Positions 17,548 through 25,923 of a DNA stretch of 51,315 nucleotides are shown here, in pieces. The notes beneath the pieces are model-generated. The model ran no database searches. It had not been told where the DNA came from and saw only the letters and a list, made by a program, of their open reading frames with translations. Source of the DNA: Henriciella sp. (GTDB lineage: Bacteria; Pseudomonadota; Alphaproteobacteria; Caulobacterales; Hyphomonadaceae); assembly GCA_030066975.1 (NCBI GenBank), contig JASJAO010000019.1, positions 1 through 51,315 of the forward strand, read 5' to 3'. The position numbers and the translations under genes were made by a program. Positions within the stretch are counted from its first letter, which is position 1, and every line of letters starts with the position of its first letter.

Positions 17548-18996
17548 CTAGGCGTTCGGGCTCAGCGTGATCGGGAAGAACATAGTCTGCCCACCGCGCA
17601 ACACACGCACCAGAAGCGGTCGCTCGATCGTCTTGGTCGCTTCATCAATCGCGATCAACACCTCGTTCGGCGTGCTGACGCTCTGAAACCCAAGCTCAAT
17701 GACCACGTCGCCCTTTTGCAGTTTGCCAAAACTCGGGCCTCGCGGCGAAACAGAGCGGACCAGCACCCCATCGACATCGTTGGACACGCCATAGCGGCGG
17801 CGCGCGTCCTCATCGAGTTCGGAAAAATCAACGCCCATCGGGTTCCGCGTCAAAAGGCTTTCCGGAACAATGGGCTCGGACTTGTCTTCCCGCTCGCCGC
17901 TACCGGGCAGTTCACCCAGGGTCAGCGAAACCGTTTTCGACCGTCCGTCGCGCACCAGATCCACATCGACGTCCTTGCCGATCTCGGTCTCGGCGACCAC
18001 GCGGCTGAGCGCACGCACATTCTCGACCGGCTTACCGTCAAAACTCAGCACCAGGTCCCCGACTTCAAAATCAGACTCAGAGGCTGGGCCATCGTCTTCG
18101 ATCCGCGTGATGATCACGCCTTCATTGCCATCGGCGCCATAGGCTTTGGCGAGTTCAGGATCGGCGGGCTGGACGTTGACGCCAAACCAGCCGCGGCGGG
18201 CTGAGCCAAACTCGATGATCTGACCACTGATCTGACGCGCCAGATTGGCCGGGATCGAAAAGCCAAGGCCAACAGAACCACCTGTTGGTGAGATAATCGC
18301 CGTATTCACGCCTAGAACCTCACCGTTCAGATTGAACAGCGGGCCACCGGAATTGCCTCGATTAATCGCCGCATCGGTTTGGATATAGTCGTCATAATTG
18401 CCGGACTGGATGTCGCGATTGCGCGCCGAGACAATGCCAACCGAGACCGACCCGCCAAACCCGAACGGGTTGCCGATCGCCATGACCCAGTCGCCAACCT
18501 CAGCGCTGTCGCTGTCGGCCCAGTCCACATAAGGGAAGGGGTCGCTTTGCGTGACTTTCAGAACCGCCACATCAGTCGCCTCATCCGTGCCGATCAGTTC
18601 AGCACGCAGTGTACGCCCGTCAGAGAAGACCGCATTGATCTCATCAGCGCCTTCAATCACGTGATTGTTGGTGACGATCAGACCATCTTCGGAGATCACA
18701 AATCCCGATCCGAGCGAGCCTTGCTGACTGAAGCCTTCCGGGTCACGGCCAAAAAACTCGTTGAACTGCTCCAGCGGTGAACCGTCCGGAAATTCCGGCA
18801 GACCCTGCGGGGCAATCGTCTGTTGCGTTGTGATGTTGACCACGGCCGGCATCAGGCGCTTCGACAGCGCCGAAAAGCTGTCCGGCATGACCTGTTGATC
18901 AGTCTCTGCACCCGGCATGGACAGTGATCCTTGCGCCACGGCAAAAGGCACAGTCCCGGCAAGACTGAGACACATCGCGGTCAGGGCATAGCGCAT
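17548..18996 (-). CDS. DegP/Do-family periplasmic serine protease
   Basis: A 482-residue HtrA-type protease: signal peptide to about 22, trypsin-like domain with His112 (TNNHVI), Asp142 (ATDVAVLKV) and Ser216 (RGNSGGP), then two PDZ domains (about 255-350 and 395-480). It degrades or holds misfolded envelope proteins. GGAG precedes the ATG at 18996; a TTG at 19011 has no ribosome site. It lies at the end of an hflK-hflC-DUF2065-protease block, an arrangement common in Proteobacteria, which ties it to membrane-protein quality control. Confidence 0.95.
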   Translation of the reverse strand: MRYALTAMCLSLAGTVPFAVAQGSLSMPGAETDQQVMPDSFSALSKRLMPAVVNITTQQTIAPQGLPEFPDGSPLEQFNEFFGRDPEGFSQQGSLGSGFVISEDGLIVTNNHVIEGADEINAVFSDGRTLRAELIGTDEATDVAVLKVTQSDPFPYVDWADSDSAEVGDWVMAIGNPFGFGGSVSVGIVSARNRDIQSGNYDDYIQTDAAINRGNSGGPLFNLNGEVLGVNTAIISPTGGSVGLGFSIPANLARQISGQIIEFGSARRGWFGVNVQPADPELAKAYGADGNEGVIITRIEDDGPASESDFEVGDLVLSFDGKPVENVRALSRVVAETEIGKDVDVDLVRDGRSKTVSLTLGELPGSGEREDKSEPIVPESLLTRNPMGVDFSELDEDARRRYGVSNDVDGVLVRSVSPRGPSFGKLQKGDVVIELGFQSVSTPNEVLIAIDEATKTIERPLLVRVLRGGQTMFFPITLSPNA

Positions 18997-19066
18997 TGCA
19001 AGGCTCCACAAGTAAACAGGTTTAGTTTCTCATCAGAGTATGGCGTTTCGCAGGCAAGGTGCAATG

Positions 19067-19267
19067 TCAAAGCCCACCAAATCGCATCACGATATACAGT
19101 AGGACGCTGCCTATCCCCATAGAGAGCAGTCCTGACTGACGAATAGTCGCTTCTGGCATGTTGGCGAGCCAGTCTCCAAAGCGTTTCATCGCGTCCGGTG
19201 CGGCGGCATAGGCCAGGCCTTCAATCAGAAACCACAGACCGAACGCGGCCAACAGGATCATCCACAT
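19067..19267 (-). CDS. DUF2065 small membrane protein
   Basis: A 66-residue protein with two hydrophobic helices (about 3-22 and 45-62), matching the DUF2065 family (FGLWFLIEGLAYAAAPD, then RQSGLLSMGIGSVLLYIV). It is nearly always encoded next to hflC and is presumed to help the HflK/HflC-FtsH complex, though no activity is established. GAGGAGGGG precedes ATG. It follows hflC by about 80 bases, with a terminator-like hairpin between. Confidence 0.88.
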   Translation of the reverse strand: MWMILLAAFGLWFLIEGLAYAAAPDAMKRFGDWLANMPEATIRQSGLLSMGIGSVLLYIVMRFGGL

Positions 19268-19293
19268 GTGAAGCCCCTCCTCTTGTTAAAGAG

Positions 19294-19325
19294 AAACCCC
19301 GCCTGCGGCCAGCGCGAGCGGGGTT
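19294..19325 (-). terminator. Terminator/attenuator hairpin after hflC
   Basis: AACCCCGC and GCGGGGTT (outer arms 19295-19302 and 19318-19325) form an eight-pair stem, followed on the minus strand by TCTCTTT. It would end or reduce transcription from hflK-hflC before the DUF2065 and protease genes. Confidence 0.6.
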
Positions 19326-19348
19326 CCACGTTTCAGATTACGCCGCTT

Positions 19349-20305
19349 CTAGTTGCGGACCTGACCGCTGGCACGCGCCTGATCGATGAACTCATCGCAC
19401 AGCCCGAGATTGCCAGGACCGACAACGATCCGAGTCGGCGGCGCAACATTGCCGACACGCGCGGTGTTGCCGCCGGCGGTCTCTGTCGCGTCGGCGACGC
19501 CAAAGGCTTGTTCACAGGCAATCAGGGCGCGCTGGAAGCGGAAGAATTCCGGATCCCGCTCATAGGCTTCTGCATAGATTTCGTTGCGCCGGGCATCGCC
19601 TTCACCGCGGATGGTCTCAGCCTGCTGACGCGCATTCGCGAGGATCACCGTGCGGTCTTTTTCGGCCGTCGCAGTAATTTCCTGGGCGTCCCGGTCACCG
19701 CGGGCGCGAATGTCCTCGGCTTCCTGATTCCGGGTAGCTTCCATACGCTGGAACACACGCTCAGACACATCCGGCGGCAGATCCACGCGCTTGATCCGAA
19801 CATCCACAATCTGGATCCCGCGACCTGCAATCGCATCACTCAAGGCGTCGCGGATCTGGTCCATCAGCTCAGAGCGCTGACCGGAAATAATCTCTTCCGG
19901 CAGTTTGGTACCGAGTGCGTTCCGGATTGCGGTTTCAGAGAAGCGCACCAGCTGGCTCTCACCTTCGCCCTGCGTCCCCAAACGCTGATAGAATTGCAGC
20001 GGTTCAGAGATTTTCCAGCGCACGAAGGCATCGACCAGCAATTGCTCCTGGTTCGAGGCAAAGACTTCGATGTCCGGTACGTCCAGACCGAGATTGCGTT
20101 TGTCATAGGTGATGACTGACTGGATGAACGGGATCTTGAATTTCAGACCCGCTTCATCCTGACCGGGTTCATTGTAAGACTGAACCGCCGCACCAACTTG
20201 CAGAACCAGAGACTGCTGACGCTGATCGACAATGAAGAAGGAATTCAGCGCGGCCACGACGGCGATGACAAGTGCTGCAATGCCTAGAATACCAAAGGGT
20301 TTCAT
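19349..20305 (-). CDS. hflC: HflC, SPFH-domain membrane protease modulator
   Basis: A 318-residue protein with one N-terminal membrane helix (about 5-25) and a periplasmic SPFH/band-7 domain. Family marks include FFIVDQRQQSLVLQ, YDKRNLGLDVPD, FVRWKISEPLQFYQRLG, GRGIQIVDVRIKRVDLP and RVFQRMEATRNQEAEDIRARGDRDAQEI, the last part of the long helix. With HflK it forms a large cage around the AAA protease FtsH. GGAGG precedes the ATG and only 12 bases separate it from hflK, so the two are co-translated. The C-terminus (CDEFIDQARASGQVRN) is short. Confidence 0.95.
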   Translation of the reverse strand: MKPFGILGIAALVIAVVAALNSFFIVDQRQQSLVLQVGAAVQSYNEPGQDEAGLKFKIPFIQSVITYDKRNLGLDVPDIEVFASNQEQLLVDAFVRWKISEPLQFYQRLGTQGEGESQLVRFSETAIRNALGTKLPEEIISGQRSELMDQIRDALSDAIAGRGIQIVDVRIKRVDLPPDVSERVFQRMEATRNQEAEDIRARGDRDAQEITATAEKDRTVILANARQQAETIRGEGDARRNEIYAEAYERDPEFFRFQRALIACEQAFGVADATETAGGNTARVGNVAPPTRIVVGPGNLGLCDEFIDQARASGQVRN

Positions 20306-20317
20306 CTGCCGGTCCTC

Positions 20318-21466
20318 CTATTGATTGCTACGATTGACGCGATCGAGCGGCAGGTAAGGCACCGCGCCGGAATCGCTGTCGAGGATAAGTTTCTCAGTGC
20401 CACCGAGAACCCGTTCCATGGTTTCAAGATACATACGCTCACGCGTCACCTGCGGCGCCTTCTGATACTCGGCGAGGATCTGCTTGAAGCGATCGGCTTC
20501 ACCGGTGGCATCCGCAATCACCTGATCGCGATAAGCTTCGGCGTCCTGCAGGATCTGCAGCGCAGCACCTTCGGCCCGGTTGACGATACCGTTGCGATAC
20601 TCGTTCGCCTGCTGGATCTTTTTCTCAGCGTCCTGCCCGGCATTGATCACGTCAATAAAGGCCGCACGTACCGGCCCGGGCTGGCGCGCTTCCTGGATTT
20701 CAACGTTCTCAATCGTCACGCCCGCATCATAGTCACCCAGCAAGGACTGGAGCTGATCGCGGACATTTTGCTGGATCTCACCCCGGCCCGTCGTGATCAC
20801 AGCGTCCAGGGTCGATTTACCGACCACTTCGCGCATGACGCTTTCAGCGGCGTCTTTGACCAGCTTACTTTCGCGATTGTTGCGGCCTTCATGGTCAACA
20901 TTCAGGATGAAGTCTTCCGGCGTTTCGCTGTAGAACCAGAAGACAGTGAACTGCACATCGACGATGTTCTCGTCTCCGGTCAGCATCAGACGCTCATCAT
21001 CGTTGAGACCAATGGCAGTGCGCTTCTGACCTTCTGAGGCGAGGATTTCATGCGTTTCAATCGGCGCAGGCAAATGCACGTGCAGGCCCGGATTGAAGTT
21101 GCGCTGATACTCGCCAAAGCGGAACACAGCGGCGCGCTCGCCTTCGTCGACGATCACGACGCCGGTTGCGAGCCAGGCCACAAGTGCGACCACCCCGAGC
21201 AGGATAAACCCACCGGGCCCAAGGTTGGGTCCGCCACGTCCACCACGACGCCCGCCGCCACCACCGCCGCGTCTGGAAAAGCGTTCCTGCATACGGCGCA
21301 TCTGATCTTCGAGATCTGGCCCCTTATTACCGCCGCCAGGCCGGTTCCAGGGGGACCCGCCATTGCCGCCGCCGCCACCGGATCCACCGCCGCCCCATGG
21401 GCCGCCGCTTGCCTTCGGGGGCTCGTTCGACGACCCCCCGTTTCCGCTATTATCGTTCCAGGGCAT
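20318..21466 (-). CDS. hflK: HflK, SPFH-domain membrane protease modulator
   Basis: A 382-residue partner of HflC. The N-terminal 80 residues are cytoplasmic and low-complexity, very rich in Gly, Asn and Pro (GGGGSGGGGGNGGS), as is usual for HflK. A membrane helix (about 90-112) and the SPFH domain follow (VDEGERAAVFRFGEYQRNFNPGLH; TGDENIVDVQFTVFW; DYDAGVTIENVEIQEARQPGPV), then a coiled region. GGAGGGG precedes the ATG at 21466. It is divergent from the Mrp-like ATPase gene, with about 90 bases between for promoters of both. Confidence 0.95.
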   Translation of the reverse strand: MPWNDNSGNGGSSNEPPKASGGPWGGGGSGGGGGNGGSPWNRPGGGNKGPDLEDQMRRMQERFSRRGGGGGGRRGGRGGPNLGPGGFILLGVVALVAWLATGVVIVDEGERAAVFRFGEYQRNFNPGLHVHLPAPIETHEILASEGQKRTAIGLNDDERLMLTGDENIVDVQFTVFWFYSETPEDFILNVDHEGRNNRESKLVKDAAESVMREVVGKSTLDAVITTGRGEIQQNVRDQLQSLLGDYDAGVTIENVEIQEARQPGPVRAAFIDVINAGQDAEKKIQQANEYRNGIVNRAEGAALQILQDAEAYRDQVIADATGEADRFKQILAEYQKAPQVTRERMYLETMERVLGGTEKLILDSDSGAVPYLPLDRVNRSNQ

Positions 21467-21558
21467 TGCCCCTCCTTAAAGTTCGCACCAGTTGTCTGGT
21501 ATATTTATGGTCTGCAGGGTATTTGCGGTCTCTGCGTACGATATCAAGGATACTGCCC

Positions 21559-22731
21559 ATGTTTTGGGACAAGAAACAACGTCAAGAGCTGTCAGAAGCG
21601 ACAATTCGGAGCGCTTTGGGTGACCCGGACTGGATTTCAGGCCTCCGGCTCGACGACAAGGGAAAGGTCACGGCGATCCTCGAAATCGACCCGGATGACA
21701 TGGAACGCAGCCAAACGCGCAAAATTGAAGTCGAGACACGGCTATTGGCAATTGACGGCATTGAGGATGTGTCAGTCGTGATGACGGCGCAGCGATCGCC
21801 CACGTCTTCACCTGACAGCGCGCCACCGCCGCCTCTGCCTGGGCAGCGCCGCGTGCGCAAAGGTGCGCGCCTGTCAGACGAGGCCCTGTCACAAGGCCGC
21901 CCCGACACGCAGTCTGAAATCGCTTCGGTGCCCGGCATCTCCCGTATCCTCGCCGTGGCGAGTGCTAAGGGCGGGGTCGGCAAGTCCACCGTCTCGGTGA
22001 ATCTTGCCGCCGCCTTCGCGCGGCAGGGATTGCGCGTGGGGCTGCTGGATGCTGACATTTACGGGCCCTCGGTGCCGACTATGCTCGGCGTGGCGGATGC
22101 AAGCCCCGCCACCAATGCAGAGGGCAAACTGGTTCCGGTTGAAGCCCATGGCATCCACACGCTCTCTATTGGCTACCTGACAGATCCGGACGCACCGATG
22201 ATCTGGCGCGGTCCGATTGTACAGTCGGCGATTACACAGATGCTGAATGATGCGGCCTGGGGAACGCCCGGCGATCCGCTCGACCTGCTGATCATCGACA
22301 CGCCGCCCGGCACCGGAGAAGCCCAGCTGACGCTCAGCCAGAGAGTCCCGGTCACCGCAGCGATCATTGTCACCACACCGCAGGAAGTGGCGCTGGCCGA
22401 TGTCCGGCGCGGCGCGGCCATGTTTGCCAAAACGCATGTCCCGGTGCTTGGCATTGTTGAGACGATGAGCTGGTTTGATGATCCCGCCGGCGGACGCCAC
22501 TACCTGATGGGCGAAGGCGGCGGGCAACAGATGGCGACCGCGCTTGGTCTGCCGCTGCTGGGCCAGCTGCCGATGGTTCAGGCCATCCGCGAGGGCGGCG
22601 ATGCAGGACACCCGGCGGCGCTAGAGGACCCGGTCGCTCAGCCTTTGTTTAAAGATCTCGCCCGCGAGGTGGCCCTGTCACTGGACGCGCTGCAAACCAA
22701 GCCTGCGCCCATCATCGTGTTTGAAGACTGA
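21559..22731 (+). CDS. Mrp/ApbC-family P-loop ATPase (iron-sulfur cluster carrier type)
   Basis: A 390-residue protein with an N-terminal MIP18-type domain (about 5-80), a Pro/Ser linker, and a ParA-like ATPase: deviant Walker A AKGGVGKST near 136-144, DADIYGPSVP and DTPPGTGEAQLT. The family loads Fe-S clusters onto client proteins. The usual C-terminal CPxC motif is absent: where YFxCPxCG is expected, this protein has SWFDDPAGGRHY. Many alphaproteobacterial members also lack it, so cluster binding may differ. The ATG at 21559 gives the family's normal N-terminus (MFWDKKQRQEL); the frame is open further upstream across hflK, which is not meaningful. Confidence 0.9.
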   Translation: MFWDKKQRQELSEATIRSALGDPDWISGLRLDDKGKVTAILEIDPDDMERSQTRKIEVETRLLAIDGIEDVSVVMTAQRSPTSSPDSAPPPPLPGQRRVRKGARLSDEALSQGRPDTQSEIASVPGISRILAVASAKGGVGKSTVSVNLAAAFARQGLRVGLLDADIYGPSVPTMLGVADASPATNAEGKLVPVEAHGIHTLSIGYLTDPDAPMIWRGPIVQSAITQMLNDAAWGTPGDPLDLLIIDTPPGTGEAQLTLSQRVPVTAAIIVTTPQEVALADVRRGAAMFAKTHVPVLGIVETMSWFDDPAGGRHYLMGEGGGQQMATALGLPLLGQLPMVQAIREGGDAGHPAALEDPVAQPLFKDLAREVALSLDALQTKPAPIIVFED

Positions 22732-22839
22732 TCCGGGGCGCGGAAACCCGACGCTCAAACTTTCGATAAAATTCAACCTATCGTCCAAACCACGTTTTTG
22801 TTTTTTTGTGGAACAGTCCTCTTCAAGAGGGCCAAAACC

Positions 22840-23598
22840 ATGCTTCGTACCAAATCTCAGCTCCACACATTCGTGTATGCGCTGCTTGTTTCAATTGTTC
22901 TGATTTGTAGCACCATTCACCTGTCCGCTCAGGTGGTGCCGAAACTTCAACCGAATGATCCGGCCAACCTGATCTATATCTCAGTGATCGTGTCCGGTGT
23001 GCTGGCCCCGCCCGCCTCGTTCATGCTCGCAGTTTATTCGAACAAGTTGCTGCAGGTACAACAGCAGTTGAACGATCTTGCCACAACGGATCCGCTGACC
23101 GGCCTATTGAACCGGCGCTCGTTCGAGGAATTTTTCAGTCGCGAGTGCGCCCGCTGTGCCCGCACCGGACAAAAGGCCTCCATCCTGTTGATCAGCCTCG
23201 ACAGTTTCGAAGCCTTGAACAGCAAATACGGACACAATGCGGGCGATGTCGTTCTGCGCAATGTTGCCGAATGCCTGCGCACCACGATGCGCTATGGCAC
23301 CGATGAGGGCGCCCGCTGGAGTGGTAAACAATTCGCCGTCGCCTTGACCGGCACAGGCGCCACCGCGGCCACACGCGCCGCCACACGCTTTCGTCAGCGT
23401 ATCGAGGGATTGGTCATCTCCTATGCGAACAAGGACATCACGGTCACAGCCAGCATCGCGGTGGTGGAGTGTCGCTCTGATGAAGACCTCAAGGATACGA
23501 TGAAACGCGCCAAACTCTGCCTGCGTCAGGCCAAGACCCATGGCAAAAACAAGGTCATCACCTATCCCGAGGACTCCCAGACAGCTGAAGCCGCCTAA
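22840..23598 (+). CDS. Membrane protein with a degenerate GGDEF domain
   Basis: A 252-residue protein with two membrane helices (about 11-30 and 43-66), a short coiled linker and a GGDEF-type domain. The domain start DPLTGLLNRRSFEEF (84-98) and the SLDSFEALNSKYGHNAGDVVL region (119-139) are well kept. The active-site signature, however, reads SGKQF (161-165) instead of GGDEF/GGEEF, so the metal-binding acidic residue is a lysine. Diguanylate cyclase activity is therefore doubtful; it may bind nucleotide or act through protein contacts. The ATG at 22840 has AGAGGG upstream. Its stop overlaps the convergent lactonase gene by four bases. Confidence 0.85.
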   Translation: MLRTKSQLHTFVYALLVSIVLICSTIHLSAQVVPKLQPNDPANLIYISVIVSGVLAPPASFMLAVYSNKLLQVQQQLNDLATTDPLTGLLNRRSFEEFFSRECARCARTGQKASILLISLDSFEALNSKYGHNAGDVVLRNVAECLRTTMRYGTDEGARWSGKQFAVALTGTGATAATRAATRFRQRIEGLVISYANKDITVTASIAVVECRSDEDLKDTMKRAKLCLRQAKTHGKNKVITYPEDSQTAEAA

Positions 23599-24524
23599 GC
23601 GTAATAGTTCAGCTTCAGTCCCGGCTCCGGCCAGCGACATTTTACAAGTTTACCTGTGCCCGACAGGGTGATCCACGCCTCCTGCATATCTGCGCCGCCG
23701 AAACAGATATTGGTCACAAACGGGTCAGGGAAAGCGATGTGCGAGTGGCCGCCATCGGGGTTTACTGTGGTGATCCCGCCATTCAGGATTGTTGCGACCG
23801 CGATCTGCCCTGACGCCGTCACCGCCAGACTGTCAAAATATTGAAGCCCGGGCATGGTCGCAATCACGCGTCCCTGATTGAACGGTGTCGCCGGTTCCAC
23901 CTCACCCGGCGCCTTCAAATCAAACGCCCAGAGCCGCGCCGTCATCGTATCGGCCATGTAAACGGTCATCTCGTCGGGAGAGAGCCCGACCCCGTTTGGT
24001 GAAGTGTGATGGTGGTCCAGCTCGACCGCTTCACTTGCGCCATTGGCGAGAAAGAACAATCCGCCAAAATCACGGTGGCGTGGATAGGTCTTGCCGTGAT
24101 CGGTAAAGTAGAGATTGCCGGCGCGATCAAACACCAGATCGTTCGGGCCCTTCAACGGATAGCCCTCCACCATATCTAACACGCGCTCGACTTTCCCCGT
24201 CGACAGATCAATGCGTTCGATCCGTCCACCTGAATAATCATCCGGGCAATGCCCAGGGATCAGCAATCCATCGCGCTGATGATATTTGAACCCACCATTG
24301 TTACAAATCCACAGTGCGCCATCTGGACCGATTGCAGCGCCGTTCGGTCCACCACCGGTCTCGGCGACGCGCTCTTGCTTGCCGTCGCCCCAGATCCGCG
24401 TCACTTCACCCTTGTAGATTTCGACCAGAATGATCGAGCCGTCTTCCATGAAGACCGGTCCTTCGGGAAACCCCAGCCCTTCAGCGATAATCTCGACGTC
24501 CAATTGTCCCTCCCGCTCTGCCAT
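23595..24524 (-). CDS. SMP-30/gluconolactonase family protein
   Basis: A 309-residue six-bladed beta-propeller enzyme. Metal-ligand motifs of the family are present: FPEGPVF with Glu21, GPNDLVFD with Asn128, TSPNGVGLSPD with Asn179, and YFDSLAV with Asp233. Members hydrolyse sugar lactones or related esters with a divalent cation. No signal peptide is visible, so a cytoplasmic location is expected. The ribosome site at the ATG is weak. It stands alone between convergent genes and gives no operon context. Confidence 0.87.
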   Translation of the reverse strand: MAEREGQLDVEIIAEGLGFPEGPVFMEDGSIILVEIYKGEVTRIWGDGKQERVAETGGGPNGAAIGPDGALWICNNGGFKYHQRDGLLIPGHCPDDYSGGRIERIDLSTGKVERVLDMVEGYPLKGPNDLVFDRAGNLYFTDHGKTYPRHRDFGGLFFLANGASEAVELDHHHTSPNGVGLSPDEMTVYMADTMTARLWAFDLKAPGEVEPATPFNQGRVIATMPGLQYFDSLAVTASGQIAVATILNGGITTVNPDGGHSHIAFPDPFVTNICFGGADMQEAWITLSGTGKLVKCRWPEPGLKLNYYA

Positions 24525-24588
24525 GGGTGCAGTCTGCGGAAGTCAGCGCCAGCAATCAAGCATCGATGAAATTGCCCACGCGGCAGTA

Positions 24589-25110
24589 TCAGCTCTTGCG
24601 GCGCAGCACCCGCAGCGTGAACGGATACTGATTGCGCTCGCTTGCGGCAAAAGACTGCGTCGTGATTTCGTCGAACTGGTTTTCGTCAAACCGTGGGAAG
24701 GACACATCGCCTTCAATCTCTGCGTCAACTTCCGTGATGTAGAGCAGATCAGCGACGCTGATGGTGGAAGAATAGAGTGCAGCGCCGCCAATCACAAACG
24801 CTTCCTTGGCCCCTCGGGCCCGCGCCAGGGCTTTGCCAGCCTCGAGCGCCGGTGCGACAGCAGTGAACACACGCGCGCCTTCGGCCTGATAGGTCCAATC
24901 ACGGCTAAGGACGATATTATCGCGGTCCGGCAGCGGACGTTTCGGCAGACTTTCCCATGTCCGCCGCCCCATAATCACCGCGCTTCCCGTCGTCACCGAC
25001 TTGAAAAACGCCAAATCGTCTGCCAAACGCCATGGCAGATTACCCTCATGACCGATCACACCATTACGCGATCGCGCAACGATCAAGGAGAGTTTCACGG
25101 ACGACTTCAT
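24589..25110 (-). CDS. folA: Dihydrofolate reductase
   Basis: A 173-residue enzyme reducing dihydrofolate to tetrahydrofolate with NADPH. Typical segments are SLIVARSRNGVIGHEGNLPWRL, with the Met20-loop NLPW and the active-site acid Asp following RLA, then AVIMGRRTWESLP, NIVLSR, FVIGGAALY and YITEVDAEIEGDVSFP. The ATG at 25110 fits the family length; the frame stays open upstream to 25278, but that part is unlike any DHFR. GGAG lies nine bases upstream of the ATG. thyA is not in view. Confidence 0.95.
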   Translation of the reverse strand: MKSSVKLSLIVARSRNGVIGHEGNLPWRLADDLAFFKSVTTGSAVIMGRRTWESLPKRPLPDRDNIVLSRDWTYQAEGARVFTAVAPALEAGKALARARGAKEAFVIGGAALYSSTISVADLLYITEVDAEIEGDVSFPRFDENQFDEITTQSFAASERNQYPFTLRVLRRKS

Positions 25111-25233
25111 ATCAGCCAGCTCCAGTCCTACACTCCCACCCCTCACGATCCGTGCTAGTCGAGATCGCACCGCAAACACAACCCGAAAAACGCAACAAAG
25201 TCCTAAGAAACGGAAAAGAAACCAAGCAGAACC

Positions 25234-25923
25234 ATGGTATTTATCGATCAGAACCCCATCGTGCAGGGTTTCATTCACGCCCTCACAAATGGTAATCCAG
25301 AAAACCTTCTGATTGTAGTCTTGGGACTAACCGCTCTTTTCTATCTAATATATAGTTTAGGTGGGCGCGTTTGGGCTTTTATATACGTCGCACTTATTCC
25401 TTTTCTAAACTGGTCTTTCGGAATTATTCCCGAATTCAGTGTAATGCAACCTAATCAAACATTCGCAAAGGGACTTTCACTTCACCCGATGACGATGGTC
25501 ACCGGATTGGTATTTGTAGTTCGAGACTTCGTACAACGTGAAATGAAGCAGAAAGTACTCGTCTGTATGGGCTTCGCGATCGGCTGGTCTTTCTTCTATG
25601 CCTGGCCGGTTATTGCGCTTGCATCTGGAATTGCATTTGCGGTTTCCGAGTTTTTCGATTGGCTGCTTTTCACATTTACCAAGTACCGGTTGTCCACACG
25701 AATTTTGCTCTCCAGCGCCGTGGCCGCGCCGATCGATACCTCGATTTTTCTCTATGGCGCAGATCTCGCCCGCCAGATTCAGCTCGGCGACCCGCCGGGT
25801 AATACTTTGCATCTCGCAAACTGGATCGTGTTCATTATCGGCAAAATGGTCGGTGCGGTCATCGTCTCAAGCGTCATCCGGCAACGCGAGGATGCTGGCA
25901 AGATCAGTCCCCACGAGGCGTGA
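25234..25923 (+). CDS. VUT-family transporter (YhhQ-like, putative queuosine-precursor uptake)
   Basis: A 229-residue membrane protein with about six helices. It looks like the PF02592/VUT family: NWSFGIIPEF, HPMTMVTGLVFVVRDFVQRE and FDWLLFTFTKYRLSTRILLSSAVAAPIDTSIF match the family's conserved loops. YhhQ members import preQ0/preQ1-type queuosine precursors; that substrate is inferred. The first half of the gene (25234-25560) is visibly richer in A and T than the second half and than the neighbours, hinting at a different origin or a hybrid. It overlaps the convergent flavoprotein gene by 20 bases. Confidence 0.8.
   Translation: MVFIDQNPIVQGFIHALTNGNPENLLIVVLGLTALFYLIYSLGGRVWAFIYVALIPFLNWSFGIIPEFSVMQPNQTFAKGLSLHPMTMVTGLVFVVRDFVQREMKQKVLVCMGFAIGWSFFYAWPVIALASGIAFAVSEFFDWLLFTFTKYRLSTRILLSSAVAAPIDTSIFLYGADLARQIQLGDPPGNTLHLANWIVFIIGKMVGAVIVSSVIRQREDAGKISPHEA

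Noticed and set aside
25111..25233. preQ1 riboswitch before the VUT-family gene
   Set aside because: I could not fit the hairpin and A-rich tail of preQ1 classes to this leader.
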